Source of the DNA: an uncultured Rhodobacterales bacterium
Lineage (GTDB): Bacteria > Pseudomonadota > Alphaproteobacteria > Rhodobacterales > Rhodobacteraceae
NCBI GenBank assembly: GCA_903845215.1
Contig: CAIMWI010000013.1
Coordinates: 1-64,000 of the forward strand
Direction: 5' to 3'
Length of the DNA stretch: 64,000 nucleotides
Made by a program: the position numbers and the translations under genes. This document shows positions 1 to 9,028 of this stretch, in pieces. The first letter of the stretch is position 1, and every line of letters begins with the position of its first letter. Under the pieces are notes generated by a model. The model did no database searches and was not told the origin of the DNA. It saw nothing but the letters and a program-made list of their open reading frames with translations.

Positions 1-14
1 CTGCCCCGGACCCC

Positions 15-41
15 GGGATATTTGGGCACATATGAAAGGGG
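15..41. repeat. Dispersed intergenic repeat, copy A
   Basis: Contains GATATTTGGGCACATATGAA followed by a G-run. It lies just past the 3' end of the amidase gene. The same 23 bases recur at 25917-25939, and looser copies occur at 2803, 5445 and 38388. All copies are intergenic. Function unknown. Confidence 0.7.
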
Positions 42-70
42 TGGGGGCGGGCTGGGGCTGGGGCTGGGGG

Positions 71-1402
71 TCAGGCTAAGGCCTGTTCAGCCGCTTGGCC
101 GAGGCGCAGCAGGCGCGCTTCGGTGTGGGGGGCTGACATAAGCGAAAGGCCGCAAGAGGCGTGGCCTGTGGGCAAAGTCAAAACGCACTGATCCATCAGG
201 TTGCCGATCCGTGTGTTGCGCAGCGCCAAAAGGTTTTCGCTGACATAATAGGCATCATCCGTCATCAGACGTTGGGCATTTGGCGGCAAGATGGCAGAGG
301 TCGGCAAAACGATGGCGTCAAAGCCACGGGTCCGCTCGGCAAAGATGGCGCGCAGTTCTGTCAGGCGGTGGCGGGCGGCGATGTAGTCTGTGGCCGCAAC
401 CTGCGCGCCCGCGCGAAAGCGGTCTAGGATTCGGGCAAACATCTTGTGCGGTGCCGGCTCTATCGTAGCGGCCCAGTTGGCATAGGCTTCGGCGGGGAAA
501 AGCATGGCCGCAAGCGCGAAGGCTTCGGCCACTTCGGGGGCGGTGATTTGGGTGATCTGGGCCCCTGCCGCCGAGAGGCGGGGCAGGGCGGTTTCAAAGG
601 CACGCGCCGGGGCAGGGCGCAGATCATCCAGCGCTGTGGTGTGCAGCACGGCCAAACGCGCCCCCGACAGGCTGGCACCGATGAGGTCGGCGGGCGGCGC
701 TCCGGCCAGCAGCGACAGCAGCAGGGCGCAATCCTCGACGCTGTGCGCCAAAGGGCCCACCGTGTCAAAACTGTCGCAAAGCGGGACGACCCCTTGGGTG
801 GACAGCAGCCCATGTGAGGTTTTCAGGCCAACAAGGTCGTTCCATGCCGCAGGGATGCGCACCGATCCGCCGGTGTCAGACCCAATCGCCGCTGGGGCCA
901 GCCCAAAAGCCACAGAGGCCGCAGCACCTGACGAGGAGCCGCCTGCCACCGCTTGGTCATCGTGGCGACAGGGCGGCGTTGCCGTCACCGGGTTAAGCCC
1001 AAGCCCAGAGAAGGCCAGTTCCGACATATGGGTTTTTCCCAAGCAAACTGCGCCCTGAAGGGTGGCCGTTTGCAGCACCTGCGCATCCGCGCGCGGCACG
1101 CGGCCTTTCAACAGGGCCGAGCCCGCCTCGGTCGCAACACCCGCACTGTCAAACAGGTCTTTCCACGACAAGGGCACCCCGTCGAGCTGATGGCGACGCA
1201 GACCTGATTTGGCACGCCCGGCCGCGGCCAGTGCCTCGCCACGCGCACGGGCGGGGGTGAGGCGGGCGTAGATGCGCGCACCCATCGGGTGCTGGGCTGC
1301 GGCATCAAGAAAATGCTCTGCCAAGTCGACCGGGTGGATCTGGCCCGCCGCGATTGCGCGGCCAAGGGCTGCGGCGGACATCTGGTTCCAAGGGGTGGAC
1401 AT
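71..1402 (-). CDS. Amidase signature (AS) family hydrolase
   Basis: Hydrolyses a carboxylic amide in the cytoplasm; the substrate cannot be read from the sequence. At 443 residues it has the usual AS length. The Ser-cisSer-Lys triad is visible: Lys81 in WKDLF, the cis-Ser at about 157 in GGSSSG, and the nucleophile Ser180 in GSDTGGS. No GatB or GatC gene lies nearby, so this is probably a stand-alone catabolic amidase and not the GatA subunit of the tRNA amidotransferase. It is divergent from the flavin hydroxylase gene across about 120 bp. The first Met (MSTPWNQMS) fits the N-terminus of the family. Confidence 0.85.
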   Translation of the reverse strand: MSTPWNQMSAAALGRAIAAGQIHPVDLAEHFLDAAAQHPMGARIYARLTPARARGEALAAAGRAKSGLRRHQLDGVPLSWKDLFDSAGVATEAGSALLKGRVPRADAQVLQTATLQGAVCLGKTHMSELAFSGLGLNPVTATPPCRHDDQAVAGGSSSGAAASVAFGLAPAAIGSDTGGSVRIPAAWNDLVGLKTSHGLLSTQGVVPLCDSFDTVGPLAHSVEDCALLLSLLAGAPPADLIGASLSGARLAVLHTTALDDLRPAPARAFETALPRLSAAGAQITQITAPEVAEAFALAAMLFPAEAYANWAATIEPAPHKMFARILDRFRAGAQVAATDYIAARHRLTELRAIFAERTRGFDAIVLPTSAILPPNAQRLMTDDAYYVSENLLALRNTRIGNLMDQCVLTLPTGHASCGLSLMSAPHTEARLLRLGQAAEQALA

Positions 1403-1526
1403 GGGCTATTCCTTTGGCGAGACCGGTCTATATCTAGCCTAAAGCGCGGTGCGCGAAAGGGAAAGCACAGATGGTTTGCCCTTTGCGCATGGTGGACTTT
1501 ATCGCCCGTTTGAAGGAGGATGGCGC

Positions 1527-2741
1527 ATGAGCAAAGCATTCAACACAGATGTCGTGATCGTGGGCGGCGGGCTGAATGGGCCTGCCTTGGCCTTGGCCTT
1601 GGCGCGGGCAGGTTTGCGGGTAACCGTCGTCGATGCGCGTCCAGCCCCGGCACGGGCCGAGGTGGGGTTTGACGGGCGGGCCTATGCGCTGGCGCTCGCC
1701 TCGCAGCGGCTTTTGGCCGCGGTAGGGGTTTGGCCTGTAACCGCGCAACCCATCTTACAGGTCGTCGCCAGCGATGGCCGCGCCGGAGAGGGGGCTTCCC
1801 CCTTTGCCTTGCAGTTTGATGCGGCCGAGATCGAAGACGGCCCGATGGGCTATATGGTCGAAGACCGCCATCTTTATGCGGGCTTTCTGGCGGCCATGGC
1901 AGCGCAGCCCGCCATCACGCTTATGTCGGGCCAAACCGTGGTGGCGCAAGATCTGGGTCAGGTCACGCTGGCTTCGGGCGCCGTATTGCCGGCGCGGTTG
2001 GTGGTGGGATGTGACGGGCGCAATTCGGGCACGGCGGCGCGGGCGGGGATAGAGCGGCAAGGTTGGTCTTATGGCCAAACCGCACTTGTGACAGCCGTGC
2101 GCCACACACGCCCCCATGGCGGCGTGGCGCATCAGTTCTTTATGCCGGGGGGGCCCTTGGCGATCTTGCCCTTGGCCGGCGGGCATCACGCCTCGATCGT
2201 GTGGAGCGAGCAGGATGGGGCGGCGGCCCGTTTCGCCGCCTTGGACGATGTGGCTTTTTTGGAAGAACTGCGCCCGCGTTTTGGCGATTTTCTGGGAGAG
2301 ATCGAACTTGCGGGTGCGCGCTTTACCTATCCTTTGCGCCTGTCACTGGCGCAAACCTATGTCACCCCAAGACTGGCGCTGGTTGGCGACGCGGCCCATG
2401 GCGTGCATCCTTTGGCGGGGCAGGGCCTGAACCTTGGTTTGCGCGATGTTGCGGCCTTGGCAGAGGTGCTGGTGCAAGCCCATCGGCGCGGCGAGGATAT
2501 TGGCGCCTTGGATGTGCTGGAACGCTATCAAACCTGGCGGCGGTTCGATACGACCACCATGGCCTTGGGGATGGATGGGATCAACCGGCTTTTCTCCAAC
2601 GACAACCCCTTCTTGCGCGGGGTGCGCGATCTTGGGCTGGGGCTGGTCAACGCCGCCCCCGGCCTGCGCCGCGGCTTTATGCGCCAAGCGGCAGGCTTAA
2701 GCGGCACGCAGCCCAAACTGATGACCGGCCAAGCTTTGTAA
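1527..2741 (+). CDS. UbiH/UbiF/VisC-type FAD-dependent monooxygenase
   Basis: Flavoprotein hydroxylase of the ubiquinone-biosynthesis family; it would use NAD(P)H and O2 to hydroxylate the aromatic ring of a polyprenylated intermediate. The 404-residue protein has an N-terminal Rossmann GxGxxG (VGGGLNG at about 12-18), the CDGR motif at 162-165, and the GDAAHGVHP/PLAGQGLN FAD-ribityl motif at about 287-302, all diagnostic of class A flavin monooxygenases of this group. ATG 1527 was chosen because AAGGAGGA lies 6 nt upstream; a longer in-frame extension has no homologous look. Which ring position is modified cannot be decided here. Confidence 0.85.
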   Translation: MSKAFNTDVVIVGGGLNGPALALALARAGLRVTVVDARPAPARAEVGFDGRAYALALASQRLLAAVGVWPVTAQPILQVVASDGRAGEGASPFALQFDAAEIEDGPMGYMVEDRHLYAGFLAAMAAQPAITLMSGQTVVAQDLGQVTLASGAVLPARLVVGCDGRNSGTAARAGIERQGWSYGQTALVTAVRHTRPHGGVAHQFFMPGGPLAILPLAGGHHASIVWSEQDGAAARFAALDDVAFLEELRPRFGDFLGEIELAGARFTYPLRLSLAQTYVTPRLALVGDAAHGVHPLAGQGLNLGLRDVAALAEVLVQAHRRGEDIGALDVLERYQTWRRFDTTTMALGMDGINRLFSNDNPFLRGVRDLGLGLVNAAPGLRRGFMRQAAGLSGTQPKLMTGQAL

Positions 2742-2802
2742 GGGATGACGGCGCAAATATCCCGACCCATGGCGACAACCGAGAGATCGCGTGCCTCCGG
2801 CG

Positions 2803-2828
2803 GGGATATTTAGACAAGTATGAAAGGG
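2803..2828. repeat. Dispersed intergenic repeat, copy B (diverged)
   Basis: GGGATATTTAGACAAGTATG followed by AAAGGG, between the hydroxylase gene and aspS. It keeps the ATATTT core and the ATGAAAGGG end of copies A and D but differs in the middle. Confidence 0.5.
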
Positions 2829-2901
2829 CGCGGGGTTGACTTCGCGGGTTGGCGGCGTTCTATCGCGATCAGTTCAATTCAGCCTCGCAAAGGGGACGCC
2901 G

Positions 2902-4680
2902 ATGCACGCTTACCGCAGCCACACCTGTGCCGCACTTAACACATCCAACGTCGGAGAGACGGTCCGCCTGTCGGGCTGGGTGCACCGCGTGCGCGATCAT
3001 GGCGGGGTGTTGTTCATCGACCTGCGCGATCATTACGGCATCACCCAAGTGCTGGCCGACAGCGATTCGGCGGCCTTTGGAGAGATTGAAAAGGTGCGCT
3101 CGGAATGGGTCGTGCAGATTGACGGGCGCGTGAAGCAGCGTGATGCCGCTTTGGTCAACCCCAAGCTGCCCACCGGCGAGATCGAGGTTTACGCCACCGG
3201 CCTGACCGTTCTGGGCGAGGCTGCCGAACTGCCGATGCCGGTCTTTGGCGAGGTGGATTATCCCGAAGAAACCCGCCTGACCTATCGCTTCTTGGACCTG
3301 CGCCGCGAAAAGCTGCACAAGAACATGATGCTGCGGTCTAACGTGGTGCGGCATTTGCGCAACGCGATGTGGGATCAGGGATTTAACGAATTCCAAACGC
3401 CGATCATCACCGCATCGTCGCCCGAAGGCGCGCGCGATTTTCTGGTGCCGTCACGCCTGCATCCGGGCAAGTTTTACGCCCTGCCCCAAGCGCCCCAGCA
3501 GTTTAAGCAGTTGATCATGGTGGCGGGCTTTGACCGCTATTTCCAAATCGCGCCGTGTTTTCGCGATGAAGACCCGCGCGCCGACCGCTCGCCCACCGAC
3601 TTTTACCAGTTGGATGTCGAGATGTCTTTTGTCGAACAAGCCGATGTCTTTGCCGCCGTGCAACCCGTGATCCAAGGCCTGTTCCAGCACTTCCGCCCCG
3701 AGATGAACGTGCCCACCGACTGGCCGCTGATCGCCTACCGCGACAGCTTGCTGTGGTACGGGTCAGACAAGCCCGACCTGCGCAACCCGATCAAGATGCA
3801 GATCGTGACCGAGCATTTCGCCGGATCAGGCTTTGCCGTCTTCGCCAAACTGCTGGAACAAGACGGCACCGAAGTGCGCGCCATCCCCGCCCCCAAGGGC
3901 GGCAGTCGCAAGTTCTGCGACCGCATGAACGCCTTTGCCCAAAAAGAGGGTCTGCCCGGCATGGGCTATATCTTCTGGCGCGAGGCAGAAGATGGGTCAG
4001 GCATGGAAGCCGCTGGTCCCTTGGCCAAAAACATCGGTCCGGAGCGGACCGAGGCGATCCGGTTGCAACTGGGCCTTGGCCTTGGCGATGCGGCCTTTTT
4101 CTTGGGCGGCAAGCCTGACGCCTTCCAGTCTTTCGCAGGCAAGGCCCGCAACGAGATTGGCCGCGAATTGGGCCTATCGGAAACTGACAGCTTCCGCTTT
4201 GCATGGATCGTCGACTTTCCGATGTATGAAAAGACCGATGACGGCAAGATCGACTTTTCCCACAACCCCTTCTCGATGCCGCAAGGCGGGCTTGCTGCGT
4301 TGCAGGGCGATCCGCTGAGCGTTTACGCCTATCAATACGACCTTGCCTGCAATGGCTATGAACTGATCTCGGGCGGCATTCGCAACCACAAGCCAGAAAT
4401 CATGTATAAGGCCTTCGAGCTGGCAGGCTATCCCAACAGCGAAGTCGACAAACGCTTTGGCGGCATGGTCAAGGCCTTCAAATACGGCGCACCGCCGCAT
4501 GGCGGCTGTGCCATGGGGATCGACCGCGCCGTGATGCTTTTGGCGGACGAGGCGAATATCCGCGAAGTCATCATGTTCCCGATGAACCAGCGGGCCGAAG
4601 ATTTGCTGATGGGCGCGCCGTCTGAACCGATGAACGAACAGCTGCGCGAATTGCGGCTGCGCGTTGTGCCCAAGGATTAA
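2902..4680 (+). CDS. aspS: Aspartyl-tRNA synthetase
   Basis: Charges tRNA with aspartate. The 592-residue length is standard for bacterial class II AspRS. Visible in order: the N-terminal OB-fold anticodon-binding domain ([11 protein letters not shown]), motif 2 with [10 protein letters not shown], the bacterial GAD insertion ([13 protein letters not shown] region), and motif 3 with [12 protein letters not shown] near the C-terminus. ATG 2902 (MHAYRSHTC) follows an AAAGGGGA ribosome site; the in-frame upstream extension would be atypical. The GNAT gene follows after a 19-nt gap, so the two are probably cotranscribed. Whether it also misacylates tRNA-Asn (non-discriminating) cannot be judged without asnS/gatCAB data. 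Confidence 0.97.
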   Translation: MHAYRSHTCAALNTSNVGETVRLSGWVHRVRDHGGVLFIDLRDHYGITQVLADSDSAAFGEIEKVRSEWVVQIDGRVKQRDAALVNPKLPTGEIEVYATGLTVLGEAAELPMPVFGEVDYPEETRLTYRFLDLRREKLHKNMMLRSNVVRHLRNAMWDQGFNEFQTPIITASSPEGARDFLVPSRLHPGKFYALPQAPQQFKQLIMVAGFDRYFQIAPCFRDEDPRADRSPTDFYQLDVEMSFVEQADVFAAVQPVIQGLFQHFRPEMNVPTDWPLIAYRDSLLWYGSDKPDLRNPIKMQIVTEHFAGSGFAVFAKLLEQDGTEVRAIPAPKGGSRKFCDRMNAFAQKEGLPGMGYIFWREAEDGSGMEAAGPLAKNIGPERTEAIRLQLGLGLGDAAFFLGGKPDAFQSFAGKARNEIGRELGLSETDSFRFAWIVDFPMYEKTDDGKIDFSHNPFSMPQGGLAALQGDPLSVYAYQYDLACNGYELISGGIRNHKPEIMYKAFELAGYPNSEVDKRFGGMVKAFKYGAPPHGGCAMGIDRAVMLLADEANIREVIMFPMNQRAEDLLMGAPSEPMNEQLRELRLRVVPKD

Positions 4681-4699
4681 GCGAGGGCAGGGGGTCTTG

Positions 4700-5395
4700 A
4701 TGCCAAAGCAGTTTGGTGCGCCTTTGCCCCATTGGACCCCGCCGCAACTGCCCTTGGGCGAGGTGCTGACGGGGGCCTTTGTGCAGCTAGAACGCATGAA
4801 CCCCGCCCGCCACGGGGCAGATCTGCACCGCGCTTATCTGGGCCATGACGGGCTGTGGGATTACCTGCCCTATGGCCCCTTTGCCACGCCTGCCGACTAT
4901 ATCCGCTGGGCACAAGGTACGGCTTGCGGCGACGACCCATTGTTCTATGTCTTGCGCAACCGCGCCACGGGGCTTTGTGGCGGTGTGGCGTCTTATCTGC
5001 GCATCACGCCTGCTTCGGGGTCGATCGAAGTGGGGCATATCAACCTGTCGCCCGAAATCGCAGGGTCGCGCATGGCGACCGAGGCGATGTTTTTGATGAT
5101 GGATTGGGCCTTTGGCGCGGGCTACAGACGATACGAGTGGAAATGCGATGCGCTGAACCTGCCCAGCCGCAGGGCCGCGCAGCGCTTGGGCTTTTCGTTT
5201 GAGGGGATCTTTCGCCAAGCCACCGTCTACCGCCAGCGCAACCGTGATACGGCGTGGTTTTCCATCATTGACGCCGAATGGCCAAGCCTGCGGGCGGCCT
5301 ATCAGACATGGCTAAACCCTGCGAATTTTGACGCTACGCAGCGGCAGAAGGTGAGTTTGGCGGCTTTGACAGGGTCGCTGCGGGGGGGCGTCTGA
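4700..5395 (+). CDS. GNAT family N-acetyltransferase (RimJ/RimL type)
   Basis: 231-residue acyltransferase that would move an acetyl group from acetyl-CoA to a protein N-terminus or small amine. The sequence shows the RimJ/RimL-like arrangement: an N-terminal VQLERMNPARH segment, a central beta-strand (GVASYLRI...IEVGHI), an acetyl-CoA-binding region around GSRMATEAM, and a late ALNLPSRRAAQRLGF...RQATVYRQRNRDT segment typical of this subfamily. ATG 4700 was chosen; an upstream start overlapping aspS is less likely. It is the second gene after aspS. The substrate is unknown. Confidence 0.85.
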   Translation: MPKQFGAPLPHWTPPQLPLGEVLTGAFVQLERMNPARHGADLHRAYLGHDGLWDYLPYGPFATPADYIRWAQGTACGDDPLFYVLRNRATGLCGGVASYLRITPASGSIEVGHINLSPEIAGSRMATEAMFLMMDWAFGAGYRRYEWKCDALNLPSRRAAQRLGFSFEGIFRQATVYRQRNRDTAWFSIIDAEWPSLRAAYQTWLNPANFDATQRQKVSLAALTGSLRGGV

Positions 5396-5444
5396 TCCAA
5401 CCCTTTGACGTCCCCTCCCTTGCTCTGCGTGGCCCTTTAAGAAT

Positions 5445-5469
5445 GAGTATTTGGGCCAAGATGAAGGGG
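5445..5469. repeat. Dispersed intergenic repeat, copy C
   Basis: GAGTATTTGGGCCAAGATGA followed by AGGGG, in the convergent gap between the GNAT and DUF167 genes. It is closest to copy E at 38388. Confidence 0.6.
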
Positions 5470-5480
5470 GGCGCGGGGGG

Positions 5481-5750
5481 CTATTCGTCGAGCCGGAACA
5501 GTTTGTGGCGCGACGTTGCCCCTTGCACCAAGGTCAGCCGAGTTTTGGCCACGCCCAGCGCATGGGCCAAAAGCTCTGCCACGGCGGCGGTGGCGCGGCC
5601 GTCTTCAGGGGGCGCTGTGATGCTGGCTTTGATCATCCCTTCCGGCGCATCCGTCAGGCTGGCGTGGCGGGCGCGCGGGGTGACCTGCACCGCAAAACGC
5701 GCCCCCGGCAGGGCGCGGGCAGACCATTGGCCTTTGGTGGGTTTGGACAT
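5481..5750 (-). CDS. DUF167 (YggU) family protein
   Basis: 89-residue cytoplasmic protein of the conserved DUF167/YggU family, whose biochemical role is not established. Diagnostic features are the basic VQVTPRARHASL strand near the start, the PPEDGRATAAVAELLAHALG helix and the closing GATSRHKLFRL strand. The length is normal for the family. It is convergent with the GNAT gene and divergent from the nitroreductase gene. Confidence 0.85.
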   Translation of the reverse strand: MSKPTKGQWSARALPGARFAVQVTPRARHASLTDAPEGMIKASITAPPEDGRATAAVAELLAHALGVAKTRLTLVQGATSRHKLFRLDE

Positions 5751-5845
5751 GAGCGGCCTTCTGAAGCGTTGGTATGGTATAGGCTTGTGTCTGGAGTTAG
5801 GCTAGCGTTTGGCCCAAACCGGCTTGGAAAAAAGGGAAGAAATCG

Positions 5846-6418
5846 ATGCCTGTCGCCCATCCCGAGGCTTTTGCCTTTCTATCCACCCGCAGGTCGCATC
5901 CGGCCAAAGCCTTTGCCCAAGGCGGCCCCACGCCCGACCGCGCGGCGTTAGAGCCGATTTTGACCGCCGCCCTGCGCGTGCCAGACCATGGCAAGCTGGA
6001 ACCGTGGCGGCTGATTGTGCTGCGCGGGGCTGCGCTGCGGCGGTTGGGGGATCTGGCGGCGAAACTGGGGGTAGATGCCGAAATGGCTGCCAAGGGGCGT
6101 GCGATTTATGACACGACCGCCCTTGCAGTGGCGGTGATCTCGTCGCCCAAAGAGCAGCCCAAGGTGCCCGAGGTGGAACAGCGCGCTTCGGCTCATGCCT
6201 TGTGCATGAATTTGGTCAATGCCGCCGAGGCGCAGGGTTGGGGGGCGTGCTGGTTGACAGGGTGGCCCGCCCATCATCCGGTCTGGGCGGCAGAGGCCTT
6301 TGGCTGCACGCCCCACGAACGGGTGGCGGGAATTGTCCACATCGGCACCGTGGCGGCCGAGGCGCCCGATCGTCCGCGCCCCGACCTGACCCGCGTGGTG
6401 GAATGGCGCGAGGTTTAG
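5846..6418 (+). CDS. Nitroreductase family flavoprotein
   Basis: 190-residue FMN-dependent NAD(P)H oxidoreductase of the nitroreductase superfamily, closest in layout to the YdjA branch. RRS near residue 15 and the PDHGKLEPWRLIVLRG segment form the FMN-phosphate site; the C-terminal GWGACWLTGWPA and FGCTPHERVAGIVHIG segments complete the fold. The physiological substrate is unknown. The stop codon overlaps the DUF1467 stop by 4 nt, tail to tail (shared TTAG), leaving no room for a terminator. Confidence 0.88.
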   Translation: MPVAHPEAFAFLSTRRSHPAKAFAQGGPTPDRAALEPILTAALRVPDHGKLEPWRLIVLRGAALRRLGDLAAKLGVDAEMAAKGRAIYDTTALAVAVISSPKEQPKVPEVEQRASAHALCMNLVNAAEAQGWGACWLTGWPAHHPVWAAEAFGCTPHERVAGIVHIGTVAAEAPDRPRPDLTRVVEWREV

Positions 6419-6687
6419 ACCCGATCAAGCAGATGGAACACATCCGTGTCGCGGATGCTAATCCAGCCTGACAGGATGATCCCACACATGATCATCCACA
6501 CAATCAACGTGATCAGCGTGGTGATCCAAGCTTTGCGGCCAATTTGGGGATCAACGGGCGCGGAAGAGGCGCTGCCCGGCACGATCTGCCCAGATTCAAC
6601 CTGCGAGATTTGCCGCATGGGCAAAATGCATAAGAACACCACAAACCATGTGACCGAAAACAGGATCAATGCGCCGGTGATTGTCAT
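6415..6687 (-). CDS. DUF1467 family membrane protein
   Basis: 90-residue inner-membrane protein with two hydrophobic segments, at about residues 5-23 (ALILFSVTWFVVFLCILPM) and 54-74 (WITTLITLIVWMIMCGIIL), separated by a polar loop. This is the alphaproteobacterial DUF1467 pattern. It starts inside the mce stop codon (ATGA overlap), so it is translationally coupled to methylmalonyl-CoA epimerase, a pairing I recall from other Rhodobacteraceae. Function unknown. Confidence 0.85.
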   Translation of the reverse strand: MTITGALILFSVTWFVVFLCILPMRQISQVESGQIVPGSASSAPVDPQIGRKAWITTLITLIVWMIMCGIILSGWISIRDTDVFHLLDRV

Positions 6688-7082
6688 GCTTGTTCCAGTT
6701 CAATCAAAGTGCCGGTAAAGTCTTTAGGGTGCAAGAACAGCACAGGCTTGCCATGCGCGCCGATCTTGGGTTCGCCCAACACGCGCGCGCCTTGAGATTT
6801 CAGATGATCGCGGGCCGCAAGGATATCATCCACCTCGTAGCAGATGTGATGAATGCCGCCTGCGGGGTTCTTTTCCAAAAAACCCGTTATGGGGGAACCC
6901 GCGCCCAAGGGGGCGAGCAGTTCAATTTTGGTATTTGGCAAGGTGACAAACACCACCGTCACCCCATGGGCGGGTTCGTCTTGCGCGGGGCCGACAATGG
7001 CCCCAAGCGTGCCCTGATACAATAGGGCCGCAGCCGCAAGATCGGGGACGGCAATGGCAACATGGTTCAGGCGACCGATCAT
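6684..7082 (-). CDS. mce: Methylmalonyl-CoA epimerase
   Basis: Interconverts the (R) and (S) forms of methylmalonyl-CoA, linking propionyl-CoA or ethylmalonyl-CoA metabolism to succinyl-CoA. The 132-residue glyoxalase/VOC fold is clear: LNHVAIAVPDL near the start with metal-ligand His, the TKIELLAPLG strand, GGIHHICYEVDD with the second metal His, and a closing GTLIELEQA strand with the ligand Glu. GGAG lies before ATG 7082. Mutase and carboxylase genes are not in this window, but mesaconyl-CoA hydratase at 40429 belongs to a connected pathway. Confidence 0.93.
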   Translation of the reverse strand: MIGRLNHVAIAVPDLAAAALLYQGTLGAIVGPAQDEPAHGVTVVFVTLPNTKIELLAPLGAGSPITGFLEKNPAGGIHHICYEVDDILAARDHLKSQGARVLGEPKIGAHGKPVLFLHPKDFTGTLIELEQA

Positions 7083-7198
7083 GGCATGCTCCGCAGGTTT
7101 GGGCTGTTATGGCCGCAGATCCGGGGGCCGTCCAGAGCGGTTAACCGGCAGTTAGGGAAGATGTGGTGAACTGTGCGTGAGAATGAAAGGAGGATCCG

Positions 7199-7906
7199 AT
7201 GCCTGACCGCTTGACCGTTACAATGACACCCCGCGTGCCACAGTCTACCGATCTGCCACTATGCGGGGTGACGGTGTTGGTGGTGGATGACAGCCGATTT
7301 GCCTGCGATGGTTTGCGGCTGATGTTGCGCAGGTTGGGCGCGCGGTTTCGCCGGGCCGAATCGCTGCGCGCCGCCGATGCGCATTTGCGATTGTATCGGC
7401 CCGATGTGGTGATTGTGGATCTTGGCCTGCCCGATGGGCGGGGCGAGGGCTTGATCCATGCGCTTTTGGCCAAAGCCCAGCGTCCGGTGGTTTTGGGCCT
7501 ATCGGGTGACAGCAGGGGGCGCGTGGATGCTTTGGCCGCAGGGGCAGACGGCTATTTAGAAAAGCCGTTGGAAAGCTTGACCACGTTGCAAGACAAAATT
7601 CTGGCGCTTTTGCCAGACCGTGCGGTCGCTGCTTTGCCCCGGCCGGATCTGGCTTTTGTCGCCGATCCTTTGGCGCTGCGGGATGATCTGGCCTATGCGG
7701 CCGGTTTGCTGGACCATGACCCAGATGCGCCCACGCGCCTTTATGTTGCCGGGTTTTTAGGCGGCGTGGCACAGCAATCCCACGACACGCCCTTGGCCGA
7801 AGTGGCACGGCGCGCGCAACTAGAAGGCTTGCGTCAGGCCCTTCAGGTGCGTTTAGCCCTGCCAGATCAGGCCTTTGAACGCAAAGCTTTGCCCTTGGGC
7901 GCCTGA
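7199..7906 (+). CDS. Response regulator with an unassigned C-terminal domain
   Basis: 235 residues. The receiver domain (about 22-135) has every key residue: the acidic pair Asp30-Asp31 in VVDDSR, phosphoacceptor Asp74 in VIVDLGLPDG, Ser102, and Lys122 in YLEKPLE. The last 100 residues carry no DNA-binding, GGDEF or enzymatic motif that I recognise; they look helical. A good ribosome site (AAAGGAGGA) precedes ATG 7199. No sensor kinase is adjacent. It is divergent from mce across 116 bp. The partner kinase and output are unknown. Confidence 0.85.
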   Translation: MPDRLTVTMTPRVPQSTDLPLCGVTVLVVDDSRFACDGLRLMLRRLGARFRRAESLRAADAHLRLYRPDVVIVDLGLPDGRGEGLIHALLAKAQRPVVLGLSGDSRGRVDALAAGADGYLEKPLESLTTLQDKILALLPDRAVAALPRPDLAFVADPLALRDDLAYAAGLLDHDPDAPTRLYVAGFLGGVAQQSHDTPLAEVARRAQLEGLRQALQVRLALPDQAFERKALPLGA

Positions 7907-7928
7907 CTACAGGGCAAGGCTGCAGGGC

Positions 7929-8156
7929 TTATTTGTGGCGATAGCTGCCCTCGGGCAGGTTCAAGGCTGCGGCCAAATCTTGCACCTGTCGCAGCGACAG
8001 GGTCAGGCGCAGGGGAATGTCGCTGTCTTCGTCGAGCTGTTCGATCACAACGCAATCCTCATAGGCCTCGACAATCACATCTTGCGCCAAGGGCGCACTG
8101 CCCTCGTCAATCAGGGTGATCACGGTCGCGTCAAACTGATGCTCTATGGTAAACAT
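7929..8156 (-). CDS. Small conserved-looking hypothetical protein
   Basis: 75-residue acidic cytoplasmic protein. It begins MFTIEHQFDATVITLID and reads like a small beta-sheet followed by a helix (SLRQVQDLAAALNL). There is no signal peptide or membrane segment. I do not recognise a named family. It is convergent with the response regulator gene and read away from the DUF6455 gene. Codon usage matches its neighbours, which supports a real gene. Confidence 0.65.
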   Translation of the reverse strand: MFTIEHQFDATVITLIDEGSAPLAQDVIVEAYEDCVVIEQLDEDSDIPLRLTLSLRQVQDLAAALNLPEGSYRHK

Positions 8157-8301
8157 ATCTCGACACTAAGCGGACAATGGCCCCCGATCAAGCATAGACG
8201 GCATCCAAACCAACGCAGACGATCGTCGCTTGATCTGGATCATGGCAGGCCCGCTGCGGCCAGACAAAACTACGACCAACCTGTCTGCACGAGGTATCCA
8301 G

Positions 8302-8550
8302 ATGACATATATCGAGGCCCCTTTTGCATGGGGGCTGACACGCGGGATGGCGCGGGTTTTGGGCATCAACCTGGTAGAAGCTGTAACCGAAGGCTGGTTT
8401 TCCCGCCATGATCTGGCCGAAATGGTGAACACCTGCGAAGCATGTGGTGAGGCGCGCCGCTGTACGGCGTTTCTTGCCGTCACATCCCGCGCCGAAAGCC
8501 TGCCGATGTACTGCGACAACAAACTCAGGATCGAGGCCCTGCAGCCCTAA
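8302..8550 (+). CDS. DUF6455 family protein
   Basis: 82-residue protein with a cysteine pattern (CEACGEARRC, then YC near the end) that suggests metal or redox binding, as in the alphaproteobacterial DUF6455 family. A membrane anchor is not evident. ATG 8302 was chosen because GAGGT lies 6 nt upstream; the longer in-frame extension lacks family character. Function unknown. Confidence 0.75.
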   Translation: MTYIEAPFAWGLTRGMARVLGINLVEAVTEGWFSRHDLAEMVNTCEACGEARRCTAFLAVTSRAESLPMYCDNKLRIEALQP

Positions 8551-8606
8551 CGTCGCTTCACGCATTCCGGCTTTCGCGGCGCGCTGCAAGCGGCTAGGCT
8601 GGTGCC

Positions 8607-8966
8607 ATGTTGCAGATCCTTGACACTGTGCGCGACCGGGGCAGTCGCTATGCGGCCTCGGGCGGGGTGGTGGTGGATGCAGTGGCATGCAAGGCCTTTA
8701 TCGCCACGCTCAAATCCGAAAAGAAATTCGCCAAGGCCACGCATAATTCTTGGGCGGCAGTTCTGGCTGATGGCAGCCTGATCAAAGATGATGATGGCGA
8801 AAGCGGGGCGGGGGCCGTGATTGCGCGGATGATCGAACGGGCCGAACTGCGCAGCCATATCGTGGTGGTGACGCGATGGTACGGCGGGGTCAATCTGGGT
8901 GGTGACCGCTTTGCCCATGTGGTCACCTCGGTGCGGGCCTATTTGGCCGAATTGGGGGGCGGTTAG
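8607..8966 (+). CDS. YigZ/IMPACT (UPF0029) N-terminal domain protein
   Basis: 119-residue protein matching the N-terminal domain of YigZ/IMPACT. Recognisable pieces are FAKATHNSWAAVL, DDDGESGAGAVIARMIE and VVVTRWYGGVNLGGDRFAHV, the latter being the family signature. Typical YigZ proteins are about 200 residues and carry a second domain (DUF1949); this one stops after the first, so it is a short form. The role in bacteria is unclear; eukaryotic relatives regulate translation stress signalling. Confidence 0.85.
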   Translation: MLQILDTVRDRGSRYAASGGVVVDAVACKAFIATLKSEKKFAKATHNSWAAVLADGSLIKDDDGESGAGAVIARMIERAELRSHIVVVTRWYGGVNLGGDRFAHVVTSVRAYLAELGGG

Positions 8967-8980
8967 GATTACAAACGAAA

Positions 8981-9009
8981 AAGGCCCGGTGGCATCGCCA
9001 CCGGGCCTT
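8981..9009 (-). terminator. Intrinsic terminator of pstS
   Basis: A perfect 13-bp stem (8981-8993 with 8997-9009) and a 3-nt loop lie 20 nt past the pstS stop. On the minus strand the stem runs into a T5 tract; on the plus strand there is no T-run, so it chiefly serves pstS. Confidence 0.9.
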
Positions 9010-9028
9010 GGTCGCTAAAAGCTTAGGC

